From: Malurus cyaneus samueli
Taxonomy: Eukaryota > Chordata > Aves > Passeriformes > Maluridae
DNA length: 64,000 bases
Direction of reading: 5' to 3'
NCBI GenBank assembly: GCA_009741485.1
Contig: CM019216.1
Location: 55,718,918 to 55,782,917 of the forward strand
The notes under the pieces are model-generated. The model worked only from the letters and a program-made list of their open reading frames with translations. It searched no databases and was not told the DNA's origin. This document shows positions 26,701 through 38,747 of this stretch, one piece after another (position 1 is the stretch's first letter; every line of letters starts with the position of its first letter). Both the position numbers and the translations under genes were made by a program.

Positions 26701-28900
26701 ACTTTGCCTACTCCTTGTGGATCTCCAGAGAATATTTCATTATCAGGTTGTCCCAAGCTGATAATGGCAAGGCAATCGGTGAGAAAAGGGGAACAAGGTG
26801 GATGTGGATGGTCAGTTTTGGGGCTGTAATAAATAAGGTGAGTGTTGTAACTCACAAACTAGGCTGTACCAAATAAGTCAAGTCAGAAAATCATGTCTTC
26901 AACATGCAGTGTGCATGTGCTAAAAGTAATCAGTTAATTATATTAGATGTGAGATTTTGAAAATAAAACTTATTTGAAAATAAAAGAACTTGGAGGTATC
27001 AACTGGGGTCTTAAGACCAAATTTAATGAATATTGATTGCTTTATCACAAAGAGAGGGAATGCATTGATGGAACTGGCTGATAAAAAGTGGAAGACAGTG
27101 AATATACAGGCAGATTAGAAATAATGTAGTAAATAGCTAGGATGGGAATGATCACATGCAGTGAAGTTCAAGGAGAAAGTACACGACGGAGTGTTTTGCA
27201 CTATTAGCAAGCTTGCCCATTGACATTTGGGGTTACCTCCTGAAAAGGAAAATGGAAGGCAATGGACATCCTTATTACCTGTTGCTGAAAGATTGTGAGG
27301 CTTTAGTGTGATTCAGCTGGGTCCTAGGTTGTTTTGGTCTAGGTATTTTTCATTGAGCTAAGGAAGAATCACTGTTTTTTGAAAAGGTCACTGGAGAGAC
27401 ATCTTTGGCTTCTGAACACTCATCTTTAAGAAAGATAAATTCAAGAGAATAGGTGATGATGAAAGGCTTTTGGACTGGTTGGATACTAATTTTACATGGT
27501 TTATTTAATGACCTGAGAGATGGACTCAAGAGGGAAATGTCGTCCTCTGTATGAGAAGGGGGATAGGAGCAGAGGCCAACTATTTCTGCAGAGAGATCTA
27601 GTACTTTGATTCATGAGTTGTCATTGCTTCCATGTTAGTCCCAGGACTTGGATAGTGAAATAATTGGATCACAGCAGAGCTAAGTGAAAAGAATGTGACT
27701 GTACTGAGAACATGAAGAAGAAAATAGTCTTCTTTGCACAGAGGGAAAGGTTGTTACCAGAACAAACAGATGTGAAGCCCTCAGACCTATTTTCGGTGGT
27801 AGAATTAGGAGTACAAGCATAAGTCATTTATTGCTCTATTAGGTTTCACAAAAGCTGGCCTGTAAAACTGGAAATTATGGAAAACTTAACAGAAGTTGGT
27901 AGAATCCTAAGAAGGATTTGACCTTTGCTGTGATGGGGAGAGAATATTCAGTGCTAATATTGTTAAACTGTGAACTTTGAGAAGAGGTCTGAGTTGTTGT
28001 TTAATGATGAGTTAATTATAACTGGACTTTGGAGATGAAATAGAATTTTGTTCCCAATTACCTCAAAGCTGCTGAGTTCTGGTGTTTCCTCTGTAATGAG
28101 TCTAAATAATGGACACAGTGAAACAGAGGTCCACTTTCAGGTGGAATTCCTCTGTTACTGTGCAAATAATTATTTCGTTTTTGTGAACATATATATTGAT
28201 CTGGGGCTTTTGTGGGTTACTAATGCTTTTTTTTATAGTGTTCATGTGTTTCTTTTCAAATGCACACGTCATCTGCAGTGTAACTTGGCTGTATTTTCAC
28301 ACTTGGCACTTGAATGTAACTGCAATTTTATTAGAATATTTGAATAAATGCATTGTTTTTTGGCTGAGTTTGTTCACCAACTGCTTCTGCAATCAATGAA
28401 GTTTTGAGCTTTTCTGGCAATAAAGCAATTGTACATTCACCTAACTACATATTTAGCAGCTTAGCTCTGTATATTGAAACTTGGTGATGCTATTTGCATT
28501 CAAAGAGGCATATTTTATCTAGGATCGGTTGTTAAAACCAGCTAATTTTTCCCATGGCAAAGTGTAAATGTCTGACAAAAGAAAGTAGCAAGGAGGAGAG
28601 CGCCGGAATTTGTTGGCTGTATTCGTGATGCTGTTGTGCAGGTTGTTAAACATGACTGGAAGATGCTTTTAAGTGTGGGTTTTCGTGACTACAGCGTTCC
28701 TGCTGTGGTTTGAGGAATTACATTTTTGCCAGGATGTCTCACTCAAGGATGTTAGGAGGGGAGTAGGTATCCCTAACAAGCCTGGGGGGAAAAAAAGAAA
28801 AAAAAAATAAAATAAAAGGAGGAGGAGGAGACCCTGGAGCTACCTTCAGGCAGGCAAACGCCTTGCAATTCAGCAGATTTGCAAGCAGCTTTCCTGTGGA
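23761..28900. other. Non-coding stretch, nothing recognised
   Basis: No recognisable gene. Two AATAAA signals (28343-28348 and 28419-28424) lie in AT-rich, 3'-UTR-like sequence about 500-570 bp upstream of the CpG island. They could end an upstream transcript, but no exon leading into them is recognisable. An A-rich tract with GGAGGAGGAGGAG follows near 28793-28830. Confidence 0.45.
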
Positions 28901-28920
28901 AGCAGCCTGGAGGCTCAGGA

Positions 28921-29400
28921 ATGTGGGGTCAGACAAGAGCTCAGTCACGGTGTATTCCCCGGCGGCTGCCCGGCATCGCGGCGGGCCGTGGAAAACCTCC
29001 CTGTGCCTGAGCCGGCATCGTGCCGTTCCACCGATGGAAAAAACGGAGCGGCGGGAGGGTGTGTAGCCTGCAGACAAAAATACACCCAGCCTCGCGCGGG
29101 ATCTGTTTTTAGTTCCCGAGCGTTCTCCAGTGTTAGGCACAGTTTCCTGGCATGCCCCCGGCAGGGAGAGGCTCCGTGTCTGCGTGTCCCTGTTCCCGTG
29201 GCAGTCCCGGGGCTGCGGGCAGCGCCCTGCGCAAGGTAAGCGGGACTGGGGACCGGGAGGGAGATGCTGGGGGACAGCAGCGAGTTCTCTGCTTTCGGGC
29301 TGCCGGCCAGAGCTGGAGCGCTGAAAGAAAAGCGGGGAAGGGCTTGGGAAGCCTCGGGAAACGGAGGGCAGAGCGAGCTGCTGCGGTGCCAGGGTTTGCA
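28921..29400 (+). promoter_or_regulatory. CpG island, candidate TIAM2 promoter
   Basis: I count by eye about 39 CpG dinucleotides in 480 bp of roughly 60% GC sequence, while the surrounding tens of kilobases are CpG-poor. This meets the usual qualitative picture of a vertebrate CpG island, which commonly marks a promoter. It lies upstream of the TIAM2 start codon on the same strand and holds a strong splice-donor sequence (29236). The inferred role is a TIAM2 promoter, possibly one of several, because mammalian TIAM2 is known to use alternative 5' exons. No clear TATA box is assigned. Confidence 0.7.
29100..29235 (+). other. Candidate non-coding first exon of TIAM2 (5' end unknown)
   Basis: The CpG island contains CTGCGCAAG followed by GTAAGCGG at 29236, close to the ideal vertebrate 5' splice site. 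The start shown is arbitrary, because the transcription start site cannot be read. An ATG at 29152 opens a frame that stays open for 28 codons up to the donor; an earlier ATG at 29034 opens a 10-codon frame that closes. Splicing to the coding exon near 38.7 kb would remove about 9.5 kb. The + strand donor and its position favour TIAM2, but a transcript is needed to confirm it. Confidence 0.5.
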
Positions 29401-29970
29401 GCCCCCGTGCCTGTGCCCAAAGTGAATGGTTTTCCTCCAGAAAACAGTTCTTGGTGGTCATCTGTCAAACTCCATTGCCTGAATCGCTAAATAAACCACT
29501 GCTGGGATCGTTTTACATTTCTGCTATGACAGGGCTGGATTTTTTCAAGGCAAAGTATGAAAAATGTGTTTAATAGTACTACGGTTTCTATTATGTTAAA
29601 GTGACTCTTCCAACGCAGTGAATTGTATAATCCGTCTGAATCTTTAATATTCTTTTAATTACTCTGTCTATTCTCAGTAATACTCAGAGTTACTCACAAT
29701 AAATAGTGCTACCCAAGCAAGGGTGTTATGTTTGTGTAGTGTTAGAGGAAAAAGTTTCAGTCAACACTACTACCACTGCTGAACTGGGATGCTATGGAAA
29801 ACCAAAACTTCTGCATCTGGCAGAAGTAGGTTCAGTGCAGGTTTTGATCTTTCTATGTAGATTTTGAATACACAAATTGTGAAAATGCAATATTCTGTGA
29901 CAGACAAAACTAAAATGAGGAAAATGCCCAATGCCCAAGAAATGGAGAAGTGCCTTTCACGCTTTGGTTT

Positions 29971-30007
<37 letters not shown>

Positions 30008-33000
30008 GTGGTGATTAATTCCTTTTGCAATGCAATCAGAGTTTGCAACTTTGTTTATGCTTGTTGCTGATGTGGTCACTGATTTAATTTTGTACACTGG
30101 TGACTTCATTCTGGAAATCACACATTTCTTTCTGTTTAGAGTGGATGATTTGACAATGTTATACAATGTATAGCAAGTTACAATTTAGAGGCAAGAGCTG
30201 AAGTTTTTTTTATCTGATCACTTTCAGTGGGAAAGGGGTATCCACATACTGTGGAAGGACAGACTCTGATTAGGGCAGTCTGTAGCTGTGAAGCTACAAA
30301 GCAAGTTTCTTAGTGAGGAAACCTAATCCTCAGTGTACTCTTTTTGTTCTTTTAATGTGTAAGTAACATGCTGGTACTACAGGAAAGAAAGCCTTAAGCT
30401 GTGTTACTGCTGTAGAGCTCTTGGCATGCAAAAATCAAGGTCTGCTTTCAATTTTCCAAGGGACTGTGTCTCAAGTTTACTTTTGGTGTCTAACTCCCAG
30501 ATCCTCTGTCCTCTTCAAGGAAGTCCCATGGCTTAAGGTAGGAAAGCATTTACTTTGGAATCGACACCCTCAGGTATTTATGAATGTGTAAACTGAGAAG
30601 TAGAAAAGACCATGCCATTTGTGGCCTGCTTTCCCCGCCTGCTTGTGGGGCAGGCTGTGCAATAGGTGACAACCAGGGAGTTTTGCAGCCACCCCAGCCC
30701 CTGTCCCTCAGCCTGAAACACGCTGTCCTGCCAGTTGCTAGTGGAGGCTTTTTTCTGATGCCATGACTTAAGAGTTGTTCCAATAGACTTGGAATGTGTT
30801 ATGCCAGAAAGAGTCTTTGTGGGCAGAATGTGTTAATCTTCCTCTTTTGGATTGTTCTTTCTTTCTGCCATTTGCTTCTCTTCTTTGGTGGCTGCTCGTG
30901 ATGTTGTGAACTGTGTCCCAGTCCAAAAATAACCTTTATCCTGTCTTCTCTAAAGCTGATGTTTTGGCACCTACAGTTTTGGGGGGATATGTGTGAGAGA
31001 ATATCCCCAGAGCTGCCTGCTGACCGTGGTTGTATTTGACAGCATGAGGATTGCTGCTGAAACAGACAAGAAGAAGGGCAAATGTTCCTGGTGGGGAACT
31101 GGGAATCCCAGCTTGAGCAGAAAGCCCAAGTCTTGCCTCCTGGTGTTGCCATAGGTAAAGAGGGCTGAGGCAGAGACCTCTTCAGGAGTTTGTCTGAGCA
31201 GAGCCTGCAGGCTTGAGCTCGGTCTCTAAAGCACTGTCACTCCACAGCCCAGGGCAGGCAGCGATGTTGGAGCCCAGGCTCTCCTGCCTGGACTGTCGTG
31301 GCTCCTTTCAGGTGCACCATCCTCCCCACCTGTGGCCCCAGGCCTTGAAATCCCCAGAAAGCACCGTGTTAATCTGCACCAGGAGCTGACAGTGTGCTTA
31401 CAACCCCAGTAGGTGGAGAAGATCTTTCAGATCACTGAGTTAATTTCCCCTCGAAGGGCAGGAAATAGACCCTTGGACCTATCAACTCTTTAACTACTGC
31501 AGCTACTGCATTAAGCCAAGATGCTAGCTGGCCTTCCTGGTGGGTTCGTTTTTCTTTTTTAAACAAGCTTAATGGCTTTTATTTAAATGGATGTGCACTT
31601 TAGCCATTGTGTATAAATTCAATAACATTTACAAATGGTGAAATTTGTTTTTCCTGCCAAAGAAAAATAAGTCCCTAGAGATTTAGATTGTATCAGCACT
31701 GGTGTAATATGATAAGGATCTTCAGGCTTGACTCAACCTTCCATATTGCACTAACCTGAAAGCTATAAAGGCTAATTTAATAAAGCTGCCAGTGTCTTGG
31801 ACCTAGAGTGATGGGTTGAGTAAAAGAAGGAATCACATCCCAGGTACTGGACATGTAATTCTGATGTGAAGCACTGTAGATCTATTGGAATTGGTGTTAT
31901 TTTAACAGAAGGAACCAGAAAAGGAGAGTGTCCCTTTCTTGCTTAAACTGTGAAATTAGAAATCCATCTGAAATGAAGGTATAATTCACAGCATGAAGTG
32001 TCTGGGGTCATAAAGGCTACTTCTGTTTAATGAGAAAAAGAATTGGCTTTAATTTGATGTGTAAGCTACCAAACAGTTCCTAATACAGGAGACTAGAACT
32101 CTACAGAGATTAATGAGTGAGTGAGGAATTCTGGCTTCAAATTGAATTTTTAAGGCAAAATAGTCCTTTTCTAAAAAATACAGGCATACTTGTGGTGTTT
32201 TGGTTATTCATTCTTTGAATAGAGTGGTGTGTAATGCAAAGTATCCCGCCAAGAATACCGTGGTATAATTATTATGGTATATTTTTATAATAGGAATGTG
32301 ATTGAGATTGCAGGAATAAGAAATCTGCTTCTGATTTGTGGAAGCATGTGACCAAAGTGCGTAGTTCGAAAAAATACAGTAAATTGTTTCCAGTAAGAAA
32401 CTGCACATTTAATCCAGCTACAGTGTTGTGCTAACCTGCCCCCCTCATTAATTTCACATATCCGTCCATACACAGCCGTGCAGGAAGGGGAGGGCAGGTT
32501 CACATTCTAGCATTCTGTATTACTTTCATATTAAAAGCCAAAGTAGATTAAAAGTTAATTAAAGCTTCAAACCTGTAATTGTGTAGCCCTGTAAGAATTC
32601 ACAAAGTATAGCGAGTCTTTGGAAAACTTACGAGCACATTAATATCTGAAAGTTAGTTGTATACAATTTCAAAGATTTTTTAAGCCATTTAAAATAGACA
32701 GTGTTTTAACCATTAGGTGAAAGAGGATGTAAAAGTAGCTTGAAAGAAAATACAGGAATTGCTCAGGCAATACAAACCACAAGAAGCTTTTCCTGATATA
32801 AAAAGCCACCACTGTAATTGCTGCACATCAAAGCACGCAACATTTCTAACTTGGTCTGCTGTGAAAATAAGTTAGTAATTTCTTATAAATCAGGCAACTT
32901 TCTGTTTTGTTTTGTTTTTTTTTTTGTTCTGAAATATTTTCAGATTCTCCATTATCCCAGCCCTTTTAGTTCCAATGACAGTCTCCTGGAGTTCACTAAG

Positions 33001-33522
33001 GAGCCATGCATTGAGGGCAGCTGCCTGTGTAAGGACCCTGGTGCTGCCTTTTCCCTTCTCTGTGCCACCCTGCTCCACGTGCACAGTCCAGAGGTGGCCC
33101 CACCTGGTTTTAAACACAGCAGAAAGCAAATGACTCCTCTGGCTTCATCACTAGAAAGTAGTTGATGGGATGTACTCTGCCCTTAAAGGCCATTTGTATG
33201 AGTCTTTTTATCACTGCAGAGTTGAAGCTCTGCCTTTCTTTTGAAGATGCTTAAATTTGGGTGTGTGGTTGTGAGGGACTTGTGCCCAGTGGCAGGCAGG
33301 TATTCCAGGAGTGGTCCTTTCCTGTCTTGAGAGGAACTGCAGTGGGGCAGATAACAATGCTTTGGTTAGGGAAGAAAATCTGATGAGTTTGTGGTACATA
33401 CTTGATGCTTAAGCTACAAGTGAAAATAAAATCCTGAGTTAGTTTATTTCTTTCTTTCCTCGAGGAAAGGCTTTCTTAAAAAGTTTAAACTGAGTCCTGT
33501 TTTGTCATTGTGAAGAACTCTT
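29236..33522. other. Probable TIAM2 5' intron, first part
   Basis: No recognisable coding sequence. It holds an uninterrupted T31 run at 29973-30003. A modestly GC-rich patch lies at 31190-31400 without CpG enrichment. Otherwise I see nothing in it. Confidence 0.5.
29973..30003 (+). repeat. Homopolymer run T31
   Basis: Thirty-one uninterrupted T residues. The flanks do not match a retroposon body that I know. Its exact length is likely to be error-prone in any assembly. Confidence 0.9.
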
Positions 33523-33780
33523 TTCCCAGGTAACAAGTGGCAGTACCGAAGGAAATGCCCTCAAGTTGTGCCAGGGGGAACTTTAGACATACTAGAAAAA
33601 AAAAAAAAATCTTCACTTGGAAGGGTGGTCAGGAATTGGAATAGGCTGCCCAGGGAAGAGGTGGAATTGCCATCCCTGGAAGTGTTCAAACGGCGTATGG
33701 ATGTGACAGTATGGTTTAATGGTGAGCTTTACAGTGCTGGGTTAACATGATCTTAGAGATTCAACCTTTATGGTTCTATG
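33523..33780 (+). mobile_element. CR1 LINE 3' fragment
   Basis: It opens with TCCCAGGTAACAAGTGGCAG and reads through CCTCAAGTTGTGCCAGGGG and GGGTGGTCAGGAATTGGAAT to the 3' tail wording GATCTTAGAGATTCAACC and GGTTCTATG. A short frame at 33616-33717 still encodes RVVRNWNRLPREEVE and PSLEVFKRRMDV, the conserved C-terminus of the CR1 reverse-transcriptase protein. Like most CR1 copies it is strongly 5'-truncated. An A-run (about 33596-33609) interrupts it. It is inactive. Confidence 0.92.
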
Positions 33781-36700
33781 TAGGATCTTATTTTATAGGG
33801 ACAAGACAGCTAGCTCTAGCTCTTACCTGTTTTTTAGCTCTTAATTTAGCTCTTTTTTAAAATGCTTTTTCCTTGTTAAAGAAAGAAGGTTTTAAATTTA
33901 GGCTCTTTTGCTGTGCATAGAGAGTTTTGTTCATTGTAGTACTGAAGACGCTCATGAGTTTTTGCATTTCTTAATGAGCCCTCACTCTCTAGTACCAATT
34001 TAATGGGATGATGTTAGCCTCATCTGCATCCATCTATACTGTTATTTTTTAAATTTTATTTTATTTTTTATTGTGTTTGCCACTCTGGCATGGGTGACAT
34101 GTTTAGTAAAGTGAGACTCAGCTTCCCTGTAACTCTTCAGTAGATTTTTTGGGGAAGCTTCAGCTGGAGAAAGTTGTTAGTAGATCAATTACTATTCATT
34201 TGCTAGTGAAAGTTTGTTTTCACCAGCCATCCAAAGGAATAAAGGTATCAAAATACATCAGAGACTTAGCTTTGGTAAATGTGTTTGTCTCATGAGGGTG
34301 ACTTCTTGTTAGGGTTCACTTTAACTGAGCTCTTTCACCATCCTAGGTGGTGAGATTGTCAGTCCCAGTCATGTAAATCTGCTGAACCTCCCTAGGAAGA
34401 TGCTGTCACAGCCTCCTGCCTTTTTGTGGCCACTGTCCTATGCTTACCATGATTGTGGAGCTTTCAGCCTCCTGATGACTTCCCACCTGGAAGCTTGCCG
34501 TTTTCTGACCAGTAGTTCTAGAGTCTCATCCCGGTTAGTGTGACTCTATGGAAAGCAGATGGCTGACAGTAGTAAAATCATGTTTGGTGTGTGTTGCCAC
34601 TGTAGCAGCTGAGAGCAGTGCAGGAGCCTGTCTCCCTTGACTCAGATCTCCCACCAGTTCATAACACAGTAATTCCTTGTTATATCTCACACGCAAACCT
34701 AGTAGTGGGATATTGTTACTATATGATTCAGTTTTGCTTGAAATATGGTTAGTGAGTCAAGTTTGGAAACCTTGAGAGAGATTGAGACTGGAGAGGAAAG
34801 CACCCCTGCAATTGCCGAGCGCTTCTTGTACGTTTGTTCACCTTAAAGAAAGCAATTTTCTCCTCTAGCATTCATAAAGCAGTCCAGCTGCAGTGGTAAT
34901 AATGAGGGAGTAGAGGTGGCAGGCGCTTCTCTGAAACAGCTCCTGAGCTTGTGTGTTTGTTTTTTGAAGTGAAAAAAATCTAGGAGAACTTTATGTGGAG
35001 AAGCCCCAAGGTGGGGAAATACATTTTTAGCTCTAGGGTTATGACTGGTGTTAATGTTTGGGTGTGGTGGGGATGGTGGGGTTCCCGGATTAGTATGTTT
35101 GCATAGCTGGGTTTTTTTGAATGTGTCAAGGGGAACCAGGGTGAAGATTGAAAACTTCTTTTTTAGGGAATGTGGTTATAATTGAAAGCAAATAAACTCT
35201 TAATAGTCATCTTCAGGCACCGTGAGCTGCTTTCTAATTATGCTGATTATAATTGCTGAAAATATTCATAGAAACTGGTTTTACTCACAAGAGGTATTCA
35301 ATCCTTCTGCACAGGAAATGAGAAAAGCACATTGTCTTCTACAGCAGTGGATAGCTGAGCTCTGACCCCTGCATTGTCATTTCCAGGGTTTCCACAGATC
35401 AAATAGTGTAAAACACTTGAGTGTGTTGGAGTGAGCATGGCCAGAGTTTGTCCACGACTGCCTACTGCCCCCATATCATGCAGCCTTTGGGAATAAGCTG
35501 ACTCGCTCTGCTCTTCCTCCATCAATTGCAAGTAACAGAAATAAAATTGCTTCACACAAGTGTGAGGCCAGAGAAAGGCATGGCAGCTGATTTCCAGGGC
35601 AATGGTCTTTGTGCAGCCTCAGAGATGCCCCGATGGGTTATCGCAGTGTGCGCGGATGTTGAGTCTATCACAGCTTTCTGAATGGCTGGGATGCTGAGAA
35701 AAATCCCTTGGGGCTATTTCTATGAAGTTTATTGACTGCTGTGTTGTAGTGCAGACTGATTCCTGCACAGACTGAGGCACTGTTTTGTAGACATTGTACC
35801 CTGAGATAAATTTATTCTCTCACCCATTGTGTGGCCTGTGTATCGGATCAGATGTGTACAATGGACCCTGGTGGCCACAGCTCGAGCCTTGACGAATTGA
35901 ATGTCTGTCCTTTGAGGTTCATGACAGCAGCTTGCTCGCTACCTACTCTGTTAAAAGGATTACCTAACCATTGCACAGTCACTATGGAGACCAGATGGTC
36001 TTTTTGCCTGTTTCTTTAGACAAATTGAGTTCAGTGTTTCCGTATGAATAGATATAAACCCCTGAAAGCCCCCTTGTTGTTTGTACTTTCTGCTCCCACA
36101 TGAGGAATTCTGAATGTAAACTCATTGCTTGTTTGTGGTCAGTGCCTCTTGGAAATAGAAGGAGAGTTCTGCTGGGTGTTCGCAATTTGTTCAGGAGCTT
36201 GGAGCTGAGGAAGTTTGTGTGTTGTCTTCTGCTGAGCTTGAGTCAATAGTCTTTTGTTCAATCCAAGTTGCATATGATACTTCAAAAACTGTTTACATGG
36301 AAGAGTGCAATTAGCAGTATAGGCAAATCAAACCTACACAGGCAAGGGTATCATAAATAGCAAACTTAAAAAAATTGTTAGAGAGAATAAGAAAGTTGCA
36401 GGTTTGTTTTTTTTTTTTTTTGAGTGTCTTTAAGATCGAATTTCTGTGGCTTATCTGTTTTATCAGATAGCTTTGTGATAGGAGATATTAATTCATGTTT
36501 ATAGGTCTGTAGAATCTCTGTTATTATATATCTCTTCTGAGTGATTTATTTGCTAACCTTTTTCTATGCTTGCTGTTGAGACTGTTTTTGGTTCTAGTTG
36601 CAACCTTCACCTTTGTTTTGGTAAGGTTAACTAAATAGCAATTAATTAGTTTAACCCCCTTCAAGGTTTTTATATAGTAAATAGCCACAAAAGGAGTCAA

Positions 36701-38708
36701 CAAGAGCAAACCCTGGCATGTTCAAATCAAGTATCTATTCAACTGAAAATTACGAACAGTAGCCATGGAATTTGGGCAGAAAGGAAAAAAAAAATGGTGT
36801 TAGTGTGTTAAGAATGGTTTTTAACTTGACTGCGTGTTCCAAAACTGAGTCTAAGATCTTCTACTACTTCTTTTCTATGGACAGTTTCAATCCCTAAACT
36901 TCTGGTGTGTTCTATGAGATCCAGTCTCAGTCCTTTTGCTTTGATATGTGGTCTTTGTGTGCCAAGTGATGAGCCAATACTTTCAGAGGGTTAGGAAGAG
37001 CTTGGGTCTTGTTACCTCTGGGCAATGCCTGGTGCAGCCTTTTTCTTGTTTTACTGACAGATTAACTTAAAATCAGAAAAACTTAAAGAGGGAGGTTACT
37101 GGGTGGCTGCTGGAGTGAATTTTGTGGTGGCCTTTCGCTGCAAAGGTCATCGTTGGAATCCAGGCATGGGGAAGGATAAACAGATGCTATGGGACATTGC
37201 TCTGATCAGTTTGGTCTGCATTGTGATGGATCACTGCACAATACTGCCAACTGTAATTGGTCTTCCAAAAGGAAAAATGGAGAGGGCTGAAAGTTTGTAC
37301 TAACTTGTCAGTGAGAGGGGAGAAGGACAAAAACTAAGAAAATGAAACATTCAGTGACTTGTTTCTTCAAATTCAATGTTAAAGTATGCTTGCAAAAGTG
37401 TATGTCTAAAGTTCAGGAATCCCTTTATCAGATATCTCTTCATTTGTAAATTTTGTTGTATTTTTTGGTTTTTCTTTTTCAATTCATTTTGCAAACATCT
37501 GGAGTAAAGAGTAAGTTCTATTTGACTGAAAGCCCTTTTTTTTGTCTTTTTGGTGTTTTCTAGGAAGGCTGTGTGCAACTCCATTCTGGTTTTGGCAAAC
37601 ATAGTGGCTGGCCACGAAGACAATGCAGAGCATGCTGACTGCTAACCGTGCCCGTGTTTGAGAGTGTTCCTACAGGTTTGCTCCTTCTTTTATACTATAC
37701 CTTTAATTTAAAAGTGCTAAGAGCTTGAAGTGGGGATGTTAAACTATACAGACTCTAGAAGATAAGATTGTGCTTTTGCAGTGGCTTATTTTGTCGAAAT
37801 TTTAATGAGAAGGCAGCATCCTCCTCCGGGTGATAGTCTGCAATCCGATGTGTAAAGAAGCATAGTGCCAATGGAAAAAACATTTTGATGTTGTTTCTGT
37901 TAGTCACAAAGAGATCACTGGAGATTCATTCTGAATAACAGAAAGAACAGAACGATCTTTTTTACTTTGGGGTGCACTTTATGTAGGTTTGAAATCTTTA
38001 GTCACCTCGATGGGACAATTTAACTGCTCCAGTGTGTGCTATTCACTGCAAACACGCTGAAAAGCTGAAGAGCATCTTACTAAGTGAACTATCGAACTGT
38101 GATGTGCTGAATGAACATAATGCATTTTTGTGCTGTAGTGGAAGATGAGGCTGTTTGCTAGCCAAGTTATTTTTTGTCTGATTTTTGGCATGGTGTTTTT
38201 TTCCTTTCTCCTAGATTAGCTGCCTTTAAACACATAGCTGAGGTTTTCTGAACATTTTATTGAGGCAACACTTGGTTGCACAGAAATCAGTCAAGCTGAA
38301 ACTGCAGTGGGCTTGTCTGCTGGCAGAAGGGATTTCTCTGAAAGTACAGTTCACTTTACATCTAAGTTATGATTATCTTGCTGTCTCCCTTTCATTATGC
38401 CATTGTTCTTGGGAGCCAGAGATTTTGTAAGTTATAAGAAAAGGATGTTGCCAAGGGTGTGGGTGGAGAAAGGTGTTGACATGATTTCAATGGAGTTAGA
38501 TTCCAGCTTTATAACAGAGAGGTAATGAACCATAGAGAGAATAGGCTTTCCTAGCTTGCCCCTAAAATAAGTTCAGTTATGAATTTAATATTGTACATGG
38601 CTATTTAATGACTTTTTTTTTGAAACAATTGTTTCATATCATTTTTAAATGGGCGTTTTCCTGTGTAGAGGGTAAAAATGGCCTGTTATTTTTTGCTCTA
38701 TCTTTTAG
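33781..38708. other. Probable TIAM2 5' intron, last part
   Basis: No recognisable exon or repeat apart from a T15 run at 36407-36421. Open frames here, such as 37103-37303, have no family resemblance. The sequence becomes pyrimidine-rich at about 38680-38708, immediately before the first candidate acceptor of the TIAM2 coding exon. Confidence 0.5.
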
Positions 38709-38747
38709 CCATTGTTTCTAATGAAACTCTTCTTAATTTAGTGGAAA
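38709..38747 (+). promoter_or_regulatory. TIAM2 5' leader: alternative acceptors and 6-codon uORF
   Basis: Two candidate 3' splice sites precede the start codon: CTCTATCTTTTAG ending at 38708 and CTTCTTAATTTAG ending at 38741. If the first is used, the leader contains a minimal upstream ORF, ATG at 38721 to TAG at 38739-38741 (MKLFLI). Its stop codon is made from the AG of the second acceptor. If the second acceptor is used, the uORF is removed and only six leader bases remain before the start codon. Which site is used cannot be told from sequence alone. Confidence 0.55.

Noticed and set aside
28739..29461. 240-codon minus-strand open frame, the longest outside TIAM2 exon 1
   Set aside because: It covers the CpG island, where GC-rich sequence lacks stop codons on both strands. 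The composition is proline/arginine/serine noise, and overlapping frames on the + strand are equally open.
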